In this document: positions 1-8,898 of the stretch, piece after piece
Layout: each line of letters starts with the position of its first letter
How positions within the stretch are numbered: position 1 is the stretch's first letter
Assembly: GCA_047967505.1 (NCBI GenBank)
Contig: CM106539.1
DNA from: Dipteris shenzhenensis
Lineage: Eukaryota; Polypodiophyta; Polypodiopsida; Gleicheniales
Strand: one strand, 5' to 3'
Length of the DNA stretch: 64,000 nucleotides
Notes under the pieces: model-generated
The model's database searches: none
Told to the model about the DNA's origin: nothing
Seen by the model: only the letters and a program-made list of their open reading frames with translations
Translations under genes and position numbers: made by a program

Positions 1-297
1 AGAATTTCTCACAATGAACAGAATACTCTGTCAAGTGAACGAAATTTTCTCTCAATGGAAGAGAAGATCACTCAAGAGAACTCTCAATCACTATCTCTCA
101 CTCACTCTCATATGGATTGCAATACCTCAGCGGAAGGCAAGGGAGCTCTAATACCATGACAAAATATGAAGAGGGGAGAGGAGAAGAGTGGAGATAAGGA
201 GAGAGGGAACAGCTAGAGAGCACACCACAAATGACTAACTGTACACTAGAATTAGTTGAAAATGTAGAATATATACAAACCCTTTTAGGGTTAGGGT
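1..297 (-). mobile_element. Copia LTR remnant (family X) with leader, minus strand
   Basis: Read on the minus strand, positions 297 to 157 resemble the 3' part of a copia LTR ending in CA at 158-157, followed by a primer-binding site and then leader sequence toward position 1. The same LTR segment recurs at 7064-7330 (minus) and at about 36890-37030 (plus). Shared marks are an AGGG/CCCT telomere-like box, a TATATTCTAC stretch and a CT-rich 3' end. The outer part of the LTR is missing because Ty3/gypsy sequence begins at about 297. This is therefore a truncated 5' LTR whose internal region lies off the left edge. Boundaries are approximate. Confidence 0.6.
145..156 (-). other. Copia primer-binding site (degenerate)
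   Basis: On the minus strand the sequence is TGGTATTAGAGC. It differs by one base from TGGTATCAGAGC, the complement of the initiator tRNA-Met 3' end used by most plant copia elements. It lies directly after the LTR CA end. Confidence 0.65.
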
Positions 298-305
298 TAG
301 TCCTG

Positions 306-851
306 ATGGAGTTCATTGTACCAAGTCTTCGAATAGTGGCTGAATGCAGGAGGTTATCTCCAGAGGAGTCAGTTAATCATAGGATCCAGCAGTTGTTGAA
401 TTTGGAAGAAGATCAAGTTGTTAGTTCATACATATCGAATGTGATCCAGAGGCAGAGGCAAGCATGGGTCAATAAGAATATCAAATTTAAGGTGTTCTGG
501 ATGGGAGATCTGGTGTTAATGTTCAATTCTAAACTGGGCCCTAGTCTTGGCAAACTAAAGTTAGGATATGACAGTCCCTACAACATTGTTGAGGTCTTGG
601 GAGAGGGAGCATTCAAATCAGAGGATATGTGTGGGAATGTAGTTCCAAAACCAGTCAATGGGTATCGGTTAAAACCATATCATGCTCCAACACTTTCTTT
701 GGAGGTTGTGGTAGAGGTCTCAGTGGTACCGAGTGTGGTGGCAAAGTTGTATGCAGTGACTGTTTATAGGTCCGAAGATCCGAAGTTCCGAAGTGATGTG
801 AGATCTGAATGCGGAGTTCTAATGCATGTTTCGAAGTTCCGAGTGCATTAG
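306..851 (+). pseudogene. Ty3/gypsy integrase C-terminal fragment
   Basis: The translated stretch has the features of the Ty3/gypsy integrase tail: a VPSLRI/ECRRLSPEES segment, a QLLNLEED helix, then GDLVLMFNSK, GKLKLGYDSPY and EGAFKSEDMCG, ending near NGYRLKPYH at about position 690. This region normally helps target integration and closes the pol polyprotein. Everything upstream (protease, reverse transcriptase, catalytic integrase core) is absent because the fragment is fused to a copia LTR at about 297. The reading frame continues to a TAG at 849-851, but residues after about 690 show no family resemblance. A matching integrase core of the same class sits at the other end of the window (62881-63315). 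Whether they belong to the same family cannot be judged because the two fragments do not overlap. Confidence 0.8.
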
Positions 852-1207
852 CAGTACTGTCTGTACTATCGGCGACGTTTCAAGCATACCAGGGGTAATT
901 TTGCGTGCCCAAGGTTGGAGACTGATGCAATGGTCGGTATGGTCGGTTCGCCTAATTCGATTATTGTCGGTAACATCTTGTCACTATAATAATTCACTTC
1001 AGTTCTAGTTGACATGTGTGGAGTTGAGCTATCTTGATCTATCTTTGTCTCTTACAGTGTCAGCATGTTGTGACTTCTGTTCGAAGTATTTTTCAAGCTA
1101 ATATCTCTTGGAGGATGTCCATTGTGGGTGCTGAACTTCACAACGAAGCAAAGCTACCAAGATCATGTCCCAAGCTTGATTTGTTATCAGCAGCCACAAG
1201 TGACCAG
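852..1207. other. Spacer between gypsy integrase tail and downstream ORF
   Basis: No coding signal was recognised. A pyrimidine-rich tract ending in CAG at about 1054-1056 looks like a splice acceptor just upstream of the ORF that starts at 1208. This would fit a spliced downstream ORF, but no matching donor was established. Confidence 0.35.
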
Positions 1208-1720
1208 ATGGCTCCAAAGTCAAAGGTGGCACCAGTGCGATGTAGTAAACGGGTGAAGACGGAGGTGAAGGTGCCGGAAGTTTATTTGAAAGATGTTTTG
1301 AAAGATTCCTATTCATCCAAGAATTCTTACATGATAAGCAAAGTACATGATCCTATCAGAAGGCAATAGTTGGCTTGGTTTGTGGAACGAGTTGTTCTGT
1401 TAGTCCAAAATGATTACATGGCAAAGGAGAATTGTGCCTATCTGGTGACTGCAGAGCAAGGGGAGAAAGTGACATGGGCCATGTTATTGTGCACGAAGCT
1501 TTTGGAGGAGATTTCTAGGAAACAAGCTCACACTCCAAATTAGTTTTCAAGGATTGCTCCGTACGTGACAGCTTTATTTAATCATGTTACTCCGAAAAAG
1601 GAGCGGACTTCATTTCGCAACAAGGAGAAAGGAAGCAGCTACTTGGCGACGCAGATGCCATTGTCAGTGACACGATTGATGATTTGGTGTAGGCAAGATA
1701 TACTTATCAACAATCAATTG
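1208..1720 (+). pseudogene. Unrecognised ORF downstream of gypsy integrase
   Basis: An ATG at 1208 opens a basic N-terminus (MAPKSKVAPV, then SKRVKTEVKVPEVYLKDVLK). The frame stays readable to about 1720 with only two stops, at 1367-1369 and about 1541, and with normal-looking codon use. The product is Lys/Glu-rich with an amphipathic middle part (GEKVTWAMLLCTKLLEE). No domain was recognised. Its position after the integrase tail is where some Ty3/gypsy elements carry an additional ORF, and that is the main functional hint. It could instead be the gag start of a different element. There is no membrane segment or signal peptide, so an envelope-like role is not supported. Confidence 0.45.
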
Positions 1721-1722
1721 AG

Positions 1723-2019
1723 ATGGTGACAGGTAAATCACTATCCTTAGCTCTATGGAATACACCGATTGTTAGCAAGGAAAAGGTGCTTCATAAAGAT
1801 CAATCAATCATCATGAAGTCAAAGATTTCAGTAAGAAAGGGTGCAGTCATGGATTTAAAGAAAAGATTGGCTATGTCTCAAGAACAAACGACTTTGAAGG
1901 GAGGACCCTCTTTGTCAGCTGTCTGTGTTGTGCTTGCTCTAATTGTGCCTCAAAATCTTGGGTGGCAACCACGAATTCTTCATCCCCCGAGCTATTTTCC
2001 ATCTATTCTTCCATTTTAA
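1723..2019 (+). pseudogene. Basic ORF continuing the unrecognised gypsy-associated reading region
   Basis: A 98-residue ORF starts at ATG 1723, almost in continuity with the degenerate ORF ending near 1720. It is Lys-rich (VSKEKVLHKDQ, KISVRKGAVMDLKKRL) and becomes hydrophobic toward its end. It may be the C-terminal part of the same protein after a frameshift. No known domain was seen. It ends just before the 2027-2133 segment that is repeated at 19189-19297. Confidence 0.3.
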
Positions 2020-2026
2020 TAGTCAA

Positions 2027-2133
2027 AAGGGCCCCCAATTAGTGTTTCCTAATTTTAAGGGATTAGAGAGCAATTTGAGATGTACCAATGAGAGTGCTTT
2101 GAGGTGTGGGGCAATGCCATGTTGAAGTTGACA
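2027..2133 (+). repeat. Dispersed 100-bp repeat, copy 1
   Basis: This segment matches 19189-19297 in the same orientation with only scattered differences, for example the shared motifs CCAATTAGTGTTTCCTAAT and GGTGTACCAATGAGAGTGCT (GATGTACC in this copy). Both copies end in a G-rich GGTGTGGGGCAATG followed by ATGTTGA, then diverge completely. The G-rich end next to TGTTGA could be a polypurine tract and LTR start, but no LTR partner is visible. Confidence 0.7.
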
Positions 2134-2904
2134 AAAGCATTTAATTGTGTGGAGACCTCTAACCTAGACTTTGGACCTATGATCTTCACTCCCAGCCCTT
2201 GATCTAATCTTCAATCCAAGGGATACATTCACTCCCAACCATTAAATCAAGGTGTAGATCTAAGGGATACCATCAAAGGATTGAAGTATGAAATCTCCAC
2301 CCTTGATCAACACAAAGATCTAATGGACAAGATGAGAGGAAAATGCGCTTTAATATGAGCCATAGATTTGCTAGTAGATCCAAGGGAGGAGATGAATGCA
2401 AATGGCGCTTCAATCTGGGCCCTAGATTTGGAAGTAGATCAAGGGATGACATGAGGGGAAAAGGCGCTTAAATCCGGGCCCTTATTTTGAAAGTGAGCAA
2501 TCTAAGCCATCCAAAATTCAATCCTAGCCCTACAAAATGCGCTTGAATCTCCACTCTCCATTAGATCCCTCCATCTCATCCATTGATCTTGGACTTGAAT
2601 CAAGGGTCCATATTAAAACTCACCTTTCCCCTCTTAATGAGGCCTCCCCAAAGTCAAATTTCACCTTTTGGAGCCCACCAAAGTGCATCCACCATCCACT
2701 AAAGTCATCCTAGACGTTTGATCTATCCACCATCACCTCCATCCAAAGGCCAAGGTTGCCCAATTTCAAAATAAAGGTACCCATGTCAGTTGAGTCAATG
2801 CTACGGGTCCCTTAGCCCATGGGTTACCATAGTAGGTTCATTTCTAATTAGCTTAATCCATTTCTTAATCCATTCCTTATGAGGCCCTTTTGAGACCCCA
2901 AATC
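2134..2904. other. Non-coding stretch with a degenerate internal repeat
   Basis: No gene was seen. Between about 2335 and 2560 a motif recurs about four times at irregular 60-80 bp spacing: ATGCGCTT or GGCGCTT, then AAT, then GGGCCC or GAGCC, then TAGATTTG and AGTAGATC. The sequence could be the LTR of the gypsy element to the left, but no second copy is present to test this. Confidence 0.4.
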
Positions 2905-3189
2905 TAATGGGATATCTCAAGGTGTATGCCTCAGGCACACCTTGGGTTCTATGTATGTGTGCTAGAGGCACAGTTAGGTACCCATAAGCACTGTTAGGTG
3001 GTGGTAGATGCCACATAGGATGATTGAGAGATTCTAGGAGTTGATTGAGGAGATGATTGAGGAGATGATTGTGGAGCTTAGTGGCTCATGTAGAGGTGCC
3101 TACATATGGAACTCACCTTTCCTCATTCCATAAGCAAGCATTCTCTTGTTTCATGTTCAGCTTCATGCTTTCCTTTCACTTCTTCAACA
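2905..3189 (+). repeat. 5' LTR of the gag-only element
   Basis: This 285-bp LTR matches 5255-5501. It begins TAATGGGATATCTC (TGATGGCATATCTC in the 3' copy) and ends CA directly before the primer-binding site. It contains a short internal repeat of GATGATTGAGGA units near 3035-3075. Confidence 0.85.
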
Positions 3190-3201
3190 TGGTATCAGAG
3201 C
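3190..3201 (+). other. Primer-binding site, initiator tRNA-Met type
   Basis: The sequence TGGTATCAGAGC follows the LTR CA end without a gap and is the canonical plant copia primer-binding site. It fixes the element's strand and its 5' LTR boundary. Confidence 0.9.
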
Positions 3202-4042
3202 ACTATGATCCTCCTTGAGCCCATTTATGCCACGTCATCATCTTCTTCTTCTTCATCTTCACCATTTCTTCCCCAAATTTGTGAGAGCTTGTTCTCCCTC
3301 ATCGTTTCACCATTCTCCAAGTCCTTCTGGCTAGAGAGACCCTTCATATGGGCGGCCTTCCACCTGCAAGGAATTAGAGAATGATCGTCGTTGCTGGTCG
3401 CCATTCCTCAAATTCTGTCGAAGATCTCTTTCACGTATTCTCCTTCTCTACTCCACCTCTTTCTAATTCCTTTTAGGGAAAGCTTTCCCATCTTTGGACT
3501 CTCTTGTGTTCAAGTTTGAGCAGCAATGGTTGTATATTCGAGGAGAACAGAGCCAAAAACTAGTCGACATTGACGATGTTCCAGCCAGCAACACCGCACG
3601 ACATTACGCCTGACCTCTGCACCAGAGATTTGTCCATATGTGAGCTTTCATTTGAGCCAAAAAGCCCTATTTTCTTTGCTCTAAAGAAGGAGATCTAAGC
3701 CCTCCAAGATCAAGCCTCTGTTTTGGACAATTTTGACAATGTTGTGAGTTTGGTGCTACATTAGATTCTACTTTGGCATTTCTAATGTTTTAAAGTATTG
3801 AATAGCATCAGTATAATTTTGGCTACAACTTTCCTTTAGGTTGTTATACCTAGATTTGCTTGGAATACTTTCATTTAGCCACCCGTATGAAGCATGCAAG
3901 TTGAAGTATCATTTTCATTATGATTTTTATGGAATTTTGGTTACAAGTCTTTGCTACACTAAATGCTTGTACTTTGAAGCTTTTCAACTTTTTCTAGCCT
4001 TGTAAGAGAGTAGACACTGCCCATTTTGGGTTAGACCCTCTC
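3202..4042 (+). other. 5' leader of the gag-only element
   Basis: About 840 bp of untranslated leader lie between the primer-binding site and the gag ATG. A TCT/TTC-rich stretch lies near 3238-3262. No ORF of note was seen. Confidence 0.6.
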
Positions 4043-4885
4043 ATGGCTACCTTCTTGAATATTGATAAGTTCAATGGTAAAGGCTTTCACACATGGCAGA
4101 TGAAAGTTAAGTTTGCATTGATGAGGGAAAACCTCTGGGGGCTTGTCAAACCTGCTTCAACTTCTTCTTCAACAGCCTCTAATGCTAGAGAATCCTCAAC
4201 TCCTACATGCCCAGCACGAGATCCTGCTAGAGAGGAGAAAGCCTATGGCATTATTGCTCTTGGCTTAGGAGATGACTATATTCATCACATTTCTGATTTG
4301 GAGTCTCCTTCTGAAGCTTGGTAGAAGCTTGATATTATTTTTGGTGCTAGCTCTCACATCTCAAAATTGTCACTTAAGATTGCTTTCTTTGACTTGAAGA
4401 TGGCTAGTGGCACTCCCTTGGCTACCCATGTCAATCACATGCGGAGTCTCATGACTCAACTTGCTTCTATCAACTCTCCAATCACTACAGATGATGCAAT
4501 GGCAGTACTACTCAAAAGTATTCCTGAAGATTATGATCATGTTGTTATCACATTGAAAAATCTTCCTAATCCTACTCTTGAAGGTCTTATTACTGCTCTT
4601 CAAGAAGAAGAAAGGCACAAGGAACTCCGGAGAGGCAATGACACAGCCTATGCCATAAAAACTCAAATGGGCAAGTTTTAACCTTGCAAACATTGTGGGA
4701 AGACTAATCACCTCTCAAAATATTGCTTCAAGATTAATCCTTGCAAATATTGTGGCAAAAACAACCACCATGAAAAGTTTTGTAAGGCCAAAAAGGAAGC
4801 AACTACAAAATCAGAAACTACCAGTTTACTTTCAGTTGATGTGCCTCCACAAGATGAGGCCTCCTATGATGATTATGCTTTTTGA
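4043..4885 (+). pseudogene. gag: Copia-type gag with two zinc knuckles
   Basis: The ATG at 4043 starts MATFLNIDKFNGKGFHTW, the DUF4219-like N-terminus of copia gag. A UBN2-type capsid region follows (LATHVNHMRSLMTQL, AVLLKSIPEDYDHV, LITALQEEERHKE). Two CCHC knuckles come after it: CKHCGKTNHLSKYC at about 4685-4726 and CKYCGKNNHHEKFC at about 4742-4783. The frame is 281 codons long and is interrupted by only two stops, TAG at 4322-4324 and TAA at 4679-4681, with no frameshift. The protein would form the cytoplasmic particle and bind RNA. There is no protease D-S-G motif downstream, so gag ends naturally at TGA 4883-4885. The first stop falls at a Trp-Xaa-Lys position typical of a single point mutation. 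Confidence 0.85.
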
Positions 4886-5240
4886 ACCATCTCCATGTAT
4901 GCTCCAGATCTCTCTTTTATGTTGAGTCAAGGTACTCTGCCTGGATTGTCCTCCAAAATGAATGGAATAAACTATTGTGTTCTTTGTAAACACCTCTGGT
5001 CACCATATGATGTAGGCCATGTGTATGTGTTTTGCTCCATGGTACCTCTGCATACATTGTGTGCATGTACATGCAGGGGAGATAACCATTGGAAGGTCTT
5101 ATGTATCCCTTTGTTTACTTCACACCCTTGGGAACCCTTGCTAGCATGAGATCCTAGCCATATATTTATCCTTGACCACCATGAGATGGCTTGAGACACT
5201 ATGTGACTAGATGTATCCTTGACATAGCCTGAGGCATTCC
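4886..5240 (+). other. 3' untranslated part of the gag-only element
   Basis: There are about 355 bp between the gag stop and the polypurine tract. No pol motif occurs in any frame. The short ORFs here have no recognisable content. Confidence 0.6.
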
Positions 5241-5253
5241 CTTGAGGGGGGGT
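5241..5253 (+). other. Polypurine tract
   Basis: TTGAGGGGGGG directly precedes the TGATGG start of the 3' LTR. This is the expected plus-strand priming site. Confidence 0.75.
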
Positions 5254-5254
5254 T

Positions 5255-5501
5255 TGATGGCATATCTCAAGGTGTATGCCTCAGGCACACCTTGGGTTCT
5301 ATGTGTGTGTGCTAGAGGCACAGTTAGGTGCCCATAAGCACTGTTAGGTGGTGGTAGATGCCACATAGGATGATTGAGAGATTCTAGGAGCTGATTGAGG
5401 AGATGATTGAGGAGATGATTGTGGAGCTTGGTGGCTCACGTAGAGGTGCCTACATATGGACCTCACCTTTCTTCATTCCATAAGCAAGCATTCTCTTGTT
5501 T
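5255..5501 (+). repeat. 3' LTR of the gag-only element, truncated
   Basis: This matches the 5' LTR from TGATGGCATATCTC to TTCTCTTGTTT, then stops abruptly. The last 40 or so bases present in the 5' LTR are missing. Confidence 0.85.
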
Positions 5502-5563
5502 GGATAGGCTGAAATATGATGGATTTACAGCCATTCACTATGCCTATATGGTCAAAGTGATAG
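5501..5563 (+). mobile_element. 60-bp scrap of Copia-A pol
   Basis: The translated piece contains DRLKYDGFTAIHYAYM, identical to the region just before the reverse transcriptase in Copia-A copy 2 (about 39894-39955) and in copy 1 (minus, about 29390-29440). It is wedged between the truncated 3' LTR on the left and minus-strand Copia-C gag on the right. Confidence 0.8.
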
Positions 5564-5783
5564 TAGCACTTTCCGTGCTCTCTCTAGCCAAGCCTTGTGG
5601 CTCTTAATTTGATCCTGAGTAGGATTCTTGACAGGCATGTCAGGCTTCACCAGTAATGAGATCCCAATACCCTTTTCCAATTAGGAAATTTTCCATTCGA
5701 AACATCCAAATAGCATAATTATTTTGATCCAACTTCTCTCCAACAATCTGTATAATGTTGTCACTGCCACTAGCATTAGCCAT
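5563..5783 (-). pseudogene. gag: Copia-C gag N-terminus
   Basis: The ATG at 5783 (minus) starts MANASGSDNIIQIVGEKLDQ, followed by NNYAIWMFRMENFLIGKGYW, the typical copia gag N-terminal (DUF4219) region. After GKGYWDLITGEA the reading shifts frame and continues as SHKAWLERARKVLLS to the breakpoint at about 5563. The same motif order is seen in Copia-A gag (NNFQAWKFRMTNFLMGKGYW), so it is a related but distinct family. Confidence 0.8.
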
Positions 5784-7051
5784 GGTTTCCAACAGCATAT
5801 TTCTGCAACTTTTTGCTGTTTTGCACAGTCAATAACTTCCGCACGTTACCTCAGATGCAAAAACTAACAAACAAATTGTAGCCAATCCACAAGTCTACAA
5901 CTTTCCAATTTAGTGCAAGTCCAAATTTCGTAAGGTTTCACTGTTATTTGCTGCTAAAAACAAGCACCTGCACACTTTTGACAGCAGTCCGAAAACTTCC
6001 AGTTACTAATTCAATGGATCAACCAGACTCAAAATGCCACTTTGCTACTATCATTGGCAAAGCATAGCATCTGTCAAGCTACTTGACATTAACATCCAAC
6101 CACTGGGCATCAAAATACCATCACATATATCCATGAACATTGCAATATCATGCCTGCAACTGCATCTGACAATTTGACAGTAAGTTGTAAACTGAGACTT
6201 TCTGATTTTCCCAAGCTCATAACTTTTGACAGTAAATCCAAATGAACTTGCTTCCAAAAGCAAGGTTGGAGCTTGTATACTTGCTTCCAACTTGTCAGGT
6301 CAGACCAGCATCCAAATCCACCCAGTTTGAGAAATAAACAGTCCGAAAAATGACAATTTGATCACTTTTGAACAAAAAAACAGCAACAGCACTTTTTGTG
6401 TTTGGAGGAACACGGGAGTCCTGGCAGCTCACAAAGAGACTAAGACTCCACAAAAATGATGTATGAGGATGTAGCAAACCTTTGGGGTGCTAGAAAAAGG
6501 AAGAAAGCAAGTCGTATATCACTTTTGAAGTCTCGAAAAGTTGTCGAGGAGCAAAAAAGACAAGATCTACAAGCTGAAGGTTCTCTTTACTTGATAGGAG
6601 ATGTAGGAGAGATTTTTTCCAGCCACAAACAACCTCCACAAAGTTGGGCGATGAGGTTTGGAGAGCCATTTCACAAACAACCTCCAAAGAGCTAGGCGAT
6701 GAGGTTTGGAGAGACATTTTTGCTTCTTACTGCTGTATATACCTCTTGCTTGGCTCAAACCAAGTAGTAGTTGTCCAGAAAAAGAGATCAGCTCTGTTCT
6801 ATCACACCCAAACAGTAAAAACGAGTTGTATTTTGTCAAAATACATCTCCCACGAGCAACCTATGGGTAATAGCGATCTCCCCTTAGCAAGAAGACATCA
6901 ATTGGATAGCTGCCAAGCCAAACAGAAGCTGGAAATTGCCACTTCAGTCCAAAAAACGAGATCTCTTCTCATCACTTCGAAGCTTTAGAGTAGGAGAAGC
7001 ACTCCCGCAAACTTCCACAAGCAGTGAGCAACCAGAAGGCAAGGAACGGTA
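5784..7051 (-). other. Copia-C 5' leader with an internal tandem duplication
   Basis: This is untranslated leader between the gag ATG and the primer-binding site. At about 6625-6720 a unit of roughly 48 bp is present twice (ACAAACAACCTCCA ... GGCGATGAGGTTTGGAGAG). The short ORFs on both strands here are not convincing genes. Confidence 0.55.
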
Positions 7052-7063
7052 GCTCTAATACCA
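7052..7063 (-). other. Copia-C primer-binding site (degenerate)
   Basis: The minus strand reads TGGTATTAGAGC directly after the LTR. It has the same one-base variant as the site at 145-156, supporting one family. Confidence 0.7.
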
Positions 7064-7820
7064 TATTAAAAAAAACAAGAAGAGAGATATAAGAAGCAAC
7101 CAGGAGGGAGCAACTGTCTCCTCCACAATCAGCTCATATTCACCCCACAATACAATTGAACACTACTAAGGTCACACCCATACATAGTAGATAAGAAGTA
7201 ACTATGGTTGAGTCAGTGTGACTCACCTTATTCACCTACTCACACAATAGGAACAATAACCGAGAGCTTGATTCCCAACAATTTAGGGTTAGGGTTAGGG
7301 ATCTAACCCTTTCCTTTATAGCACTCTATGAGGTTAGTGCTATGCACCGCCAACTCAAGATTTTGCCACCAAACTCCCTTCAAAGAAACAGCTAGCACTG
7401 CAATGAGCCAGCTCACGTAATCGGCACCTCCAATCTTCTATGTAGTTGACCTTCACGACCTCTAACAACATTCAGCCCAGTTGACTCTTGACGAGAACAG
7501 CGCCCTCAAGGACCATCTCTCTAGAAAAGCCTAACAACTCTAGAAAAGTAGTAACATCCCATAGGCACTCCATATGCACAGATGGTTGGTTGCCCACACG
7601 CCATAGCAGAATACTCCAAAGACGAAATGCCACCACTTGCAAGCACCTCTAGCAATCAAACTCTCGACTTGGCTGACAGCAACGTCTACCTACAGTAGCA
7701 GCGTGGCCTCACATCAACACACCTTCACGAAGCTGCAACCCTCGTAGACCATGACAAGTAAACACAGCCAAACCCATGATCATCGATGTAGAAGATGATG
7801 GAATCATAAAGATTCCATCA
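7064..7820 (-). repeat. LTR-X, 5' LTR of Copia-C
   Basis: On the minus strand it starts TGATGGAATC at 7820 and runs 757 bp to the primer-binding site. It contains the sequence around GCATAGCACTAAC and AGAGTGCTATAAAGG (a likely TATA-type promoter, TATAAAG at about 7315-7321) and a CCCTAACCCTAACCC box. The plus-strand copy at 36723 shares the start, the GAGTGCTATAAAGGAAAGG segment and the 3' end but is much shorter. Confidence 0.65.
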
Positions 7821-8074
7821 GCACCTTCAGTAGATTTTGGCGAATCTGAGCCCCACAGGGCTTTTTGGCACGTGGCATTGACCATACCCTAAGGGTGACC
7901 ACAGAGGGGCATGGTCCGTAGGTTGCCACATGGCAACCCAACCTTATCCTCCACATAGGCACTGTGCCACATCAGCATTTTACTTAGTAGGCCATATTCT
8001 TTGACATGTCATCTTCCAGCTCATCAAAGAGCCACATCAACAACGATGCCAAGTCCCTTCCAAGTCATCCTTAT

Positions 8075-8341
8075 TTGGCATGTGAGCTGTACTACTAGCC
8101 TAACGTTAACATTCATCGAGCTATTTTTGTTGTTTCTTCTCACTCCAGCGCTGCATGGACTATCAAACCCCACTCTCGGAAGGGGTTGTTGACCAAAATC
8201 TGTGTGATGAGTTTTTCGACGGCGAAAAGCCCAGAGGCAGACGCTGGTGGACCTCAATCTCCAGTGCTAGTGGAGCCCTCTCCACTCCAACTCTCCCAAC
8301 ACCTCTGCTCCTGGACTCTCCTCCACTGCCTCTCTTGAGCT
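8075..8341 (+). repeat. Left terminal inverted repeat of the MULE
   Basis: This is the inverse complement of 15761-15999 with small gaps. Shared blocks include TAACGTTAAC, GGGGTTGTTGACCAAAATCT, GGCAGACGCTGGTGGACCTC and CTCTGCTCCTGGACTCTC. The left copy has an extra 10 bp or so (GAGTTTTTCGAC) near 8207. Confidence 0.8.
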
Positions 8342-8364
8342 GACCCTCCACCGCCTCTCACAAA

Positions 8365-8582
8365 AATATATTCATACATACGTTCCAAGCCTTTGTGCTC
8401 AACCATGGCATAGCTAATGCCCCTATGACTGCTATTGTTTTCAATCAAGCTGAGAAGCTGTAGATTCACCACTGAGACTGGCGGATTGAACAGCAAGTCT
8501 AACATACGTTGAGTAGCTCCTCTGGCCTGATGAAACAATTGTTTTGCAGCATTATTCGTCCCTGGTTTGGAAGCACAAACAG
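8365..8582 (-). pseudogene. Possible captured host exon inside the MULE
   Basis: On the minus strand a strong splice-acceptor context (pyrimidine tract ending TCGTTGCAG, at about 8583-8600) is followed by an open frame. It encodes CASKPGTNNAAKQLFHQARG, RMLDLLFNPPVSVVNLQLLS and HRGISYAMVEHKGLERMYEY. The frame runs into the terminal repeat. It is antisense to and upstream of the transposase and is unlike any transposase part. The leucine-rich helical look would suit a helical-repeat protein, but I do not recognise the gene. The pattern resembles gene fragments captured by Pack-MULEs. Confidence 0.4.
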
Positions 8583-8898
8583 CTGCAACGACAAAAAAAG
8601 GTAAATATTAGCATCAAAGCTAATACAAGTAGGAGATAGACAGCTTTTCCAAAATCTATGTTAGTTGGAGTGCTCATTTCCTTCAGCATTGGAGAGCTAG
8701 TTCACTGGCTTCTTTCTAGTGTTGCTTTCAAACATGCCGTACTCTAAGGGCTTTTTGCTGTCTACAGGAAGTGGACGTTAAAAGAGTTACAGATTCTATG
8801 TGAAAGGACAACGAACAACCTCTAGCTCTGAGGTATGATTTCTCTGGAATGCGCCATCACTATCTTTTTCATTAAAATGCCCGATTGCAAGAATTCCT

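Larger units (their letters stand above)
2905..5501 (+). mobile_element. Gag-only LTR retrotransposon (TR-GAG type)
   Basis: Two direct LTR copies (2905-3189 and 5255-5501) enclose a perfect copia-type primer-binding site, an 840-bp leader, one gag gene with two zinc knuckles, a 3' untranslated stretch and a polypurine tract. No protease, integrase, reverse transcriptase or RNase H is present in any frame between gag and the 3' LTR. This is the layout of plant TR-GAG elements, non-autonomous retrotransposons that supply only a structural protein and rely on another element's pol. The 3' LTR lacks its last 40 or so bases because copia sequence takes over at 5501. The LTRs match closely by eye, suggesting moderate age. 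The 5' LTR begins TAATGG where the 3' copy begins TGATGG, probably a TG to TA mutation. Confidence 0.8.
5563..7820 (-). mobile_element. 5' end of a copia element (Copia-C), minus strand
   Basis: Read on the minus strand this is an LTR (7820-7064), a primer-binding site (7063-7052), a leader of about 1.27 kb and the first 70 or so codons of gag (from 5783). The rest of the element is gone, replaced by the Copia-A scrap and the gag-only element. The LTR belongs to the same family X as the remnants at 1-297 and 36723-37030. Confidence 0.75.

Noticed and set aside
270-300. AGGGTTAGGGTTAG tracts (also near 7286-7303 and 36896-36916) as interstitial telomere repeats
   Set aside because: Only two or three units, lying inside LTR-X each time. 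They are part of that LTR family, not telomere scars.
1034-2019. Envelope-like gene of a gypsy element
   Set aside because: No signal peptide, transmembrane anchor or cysteine pattern. Left as an unrecognised ORF.
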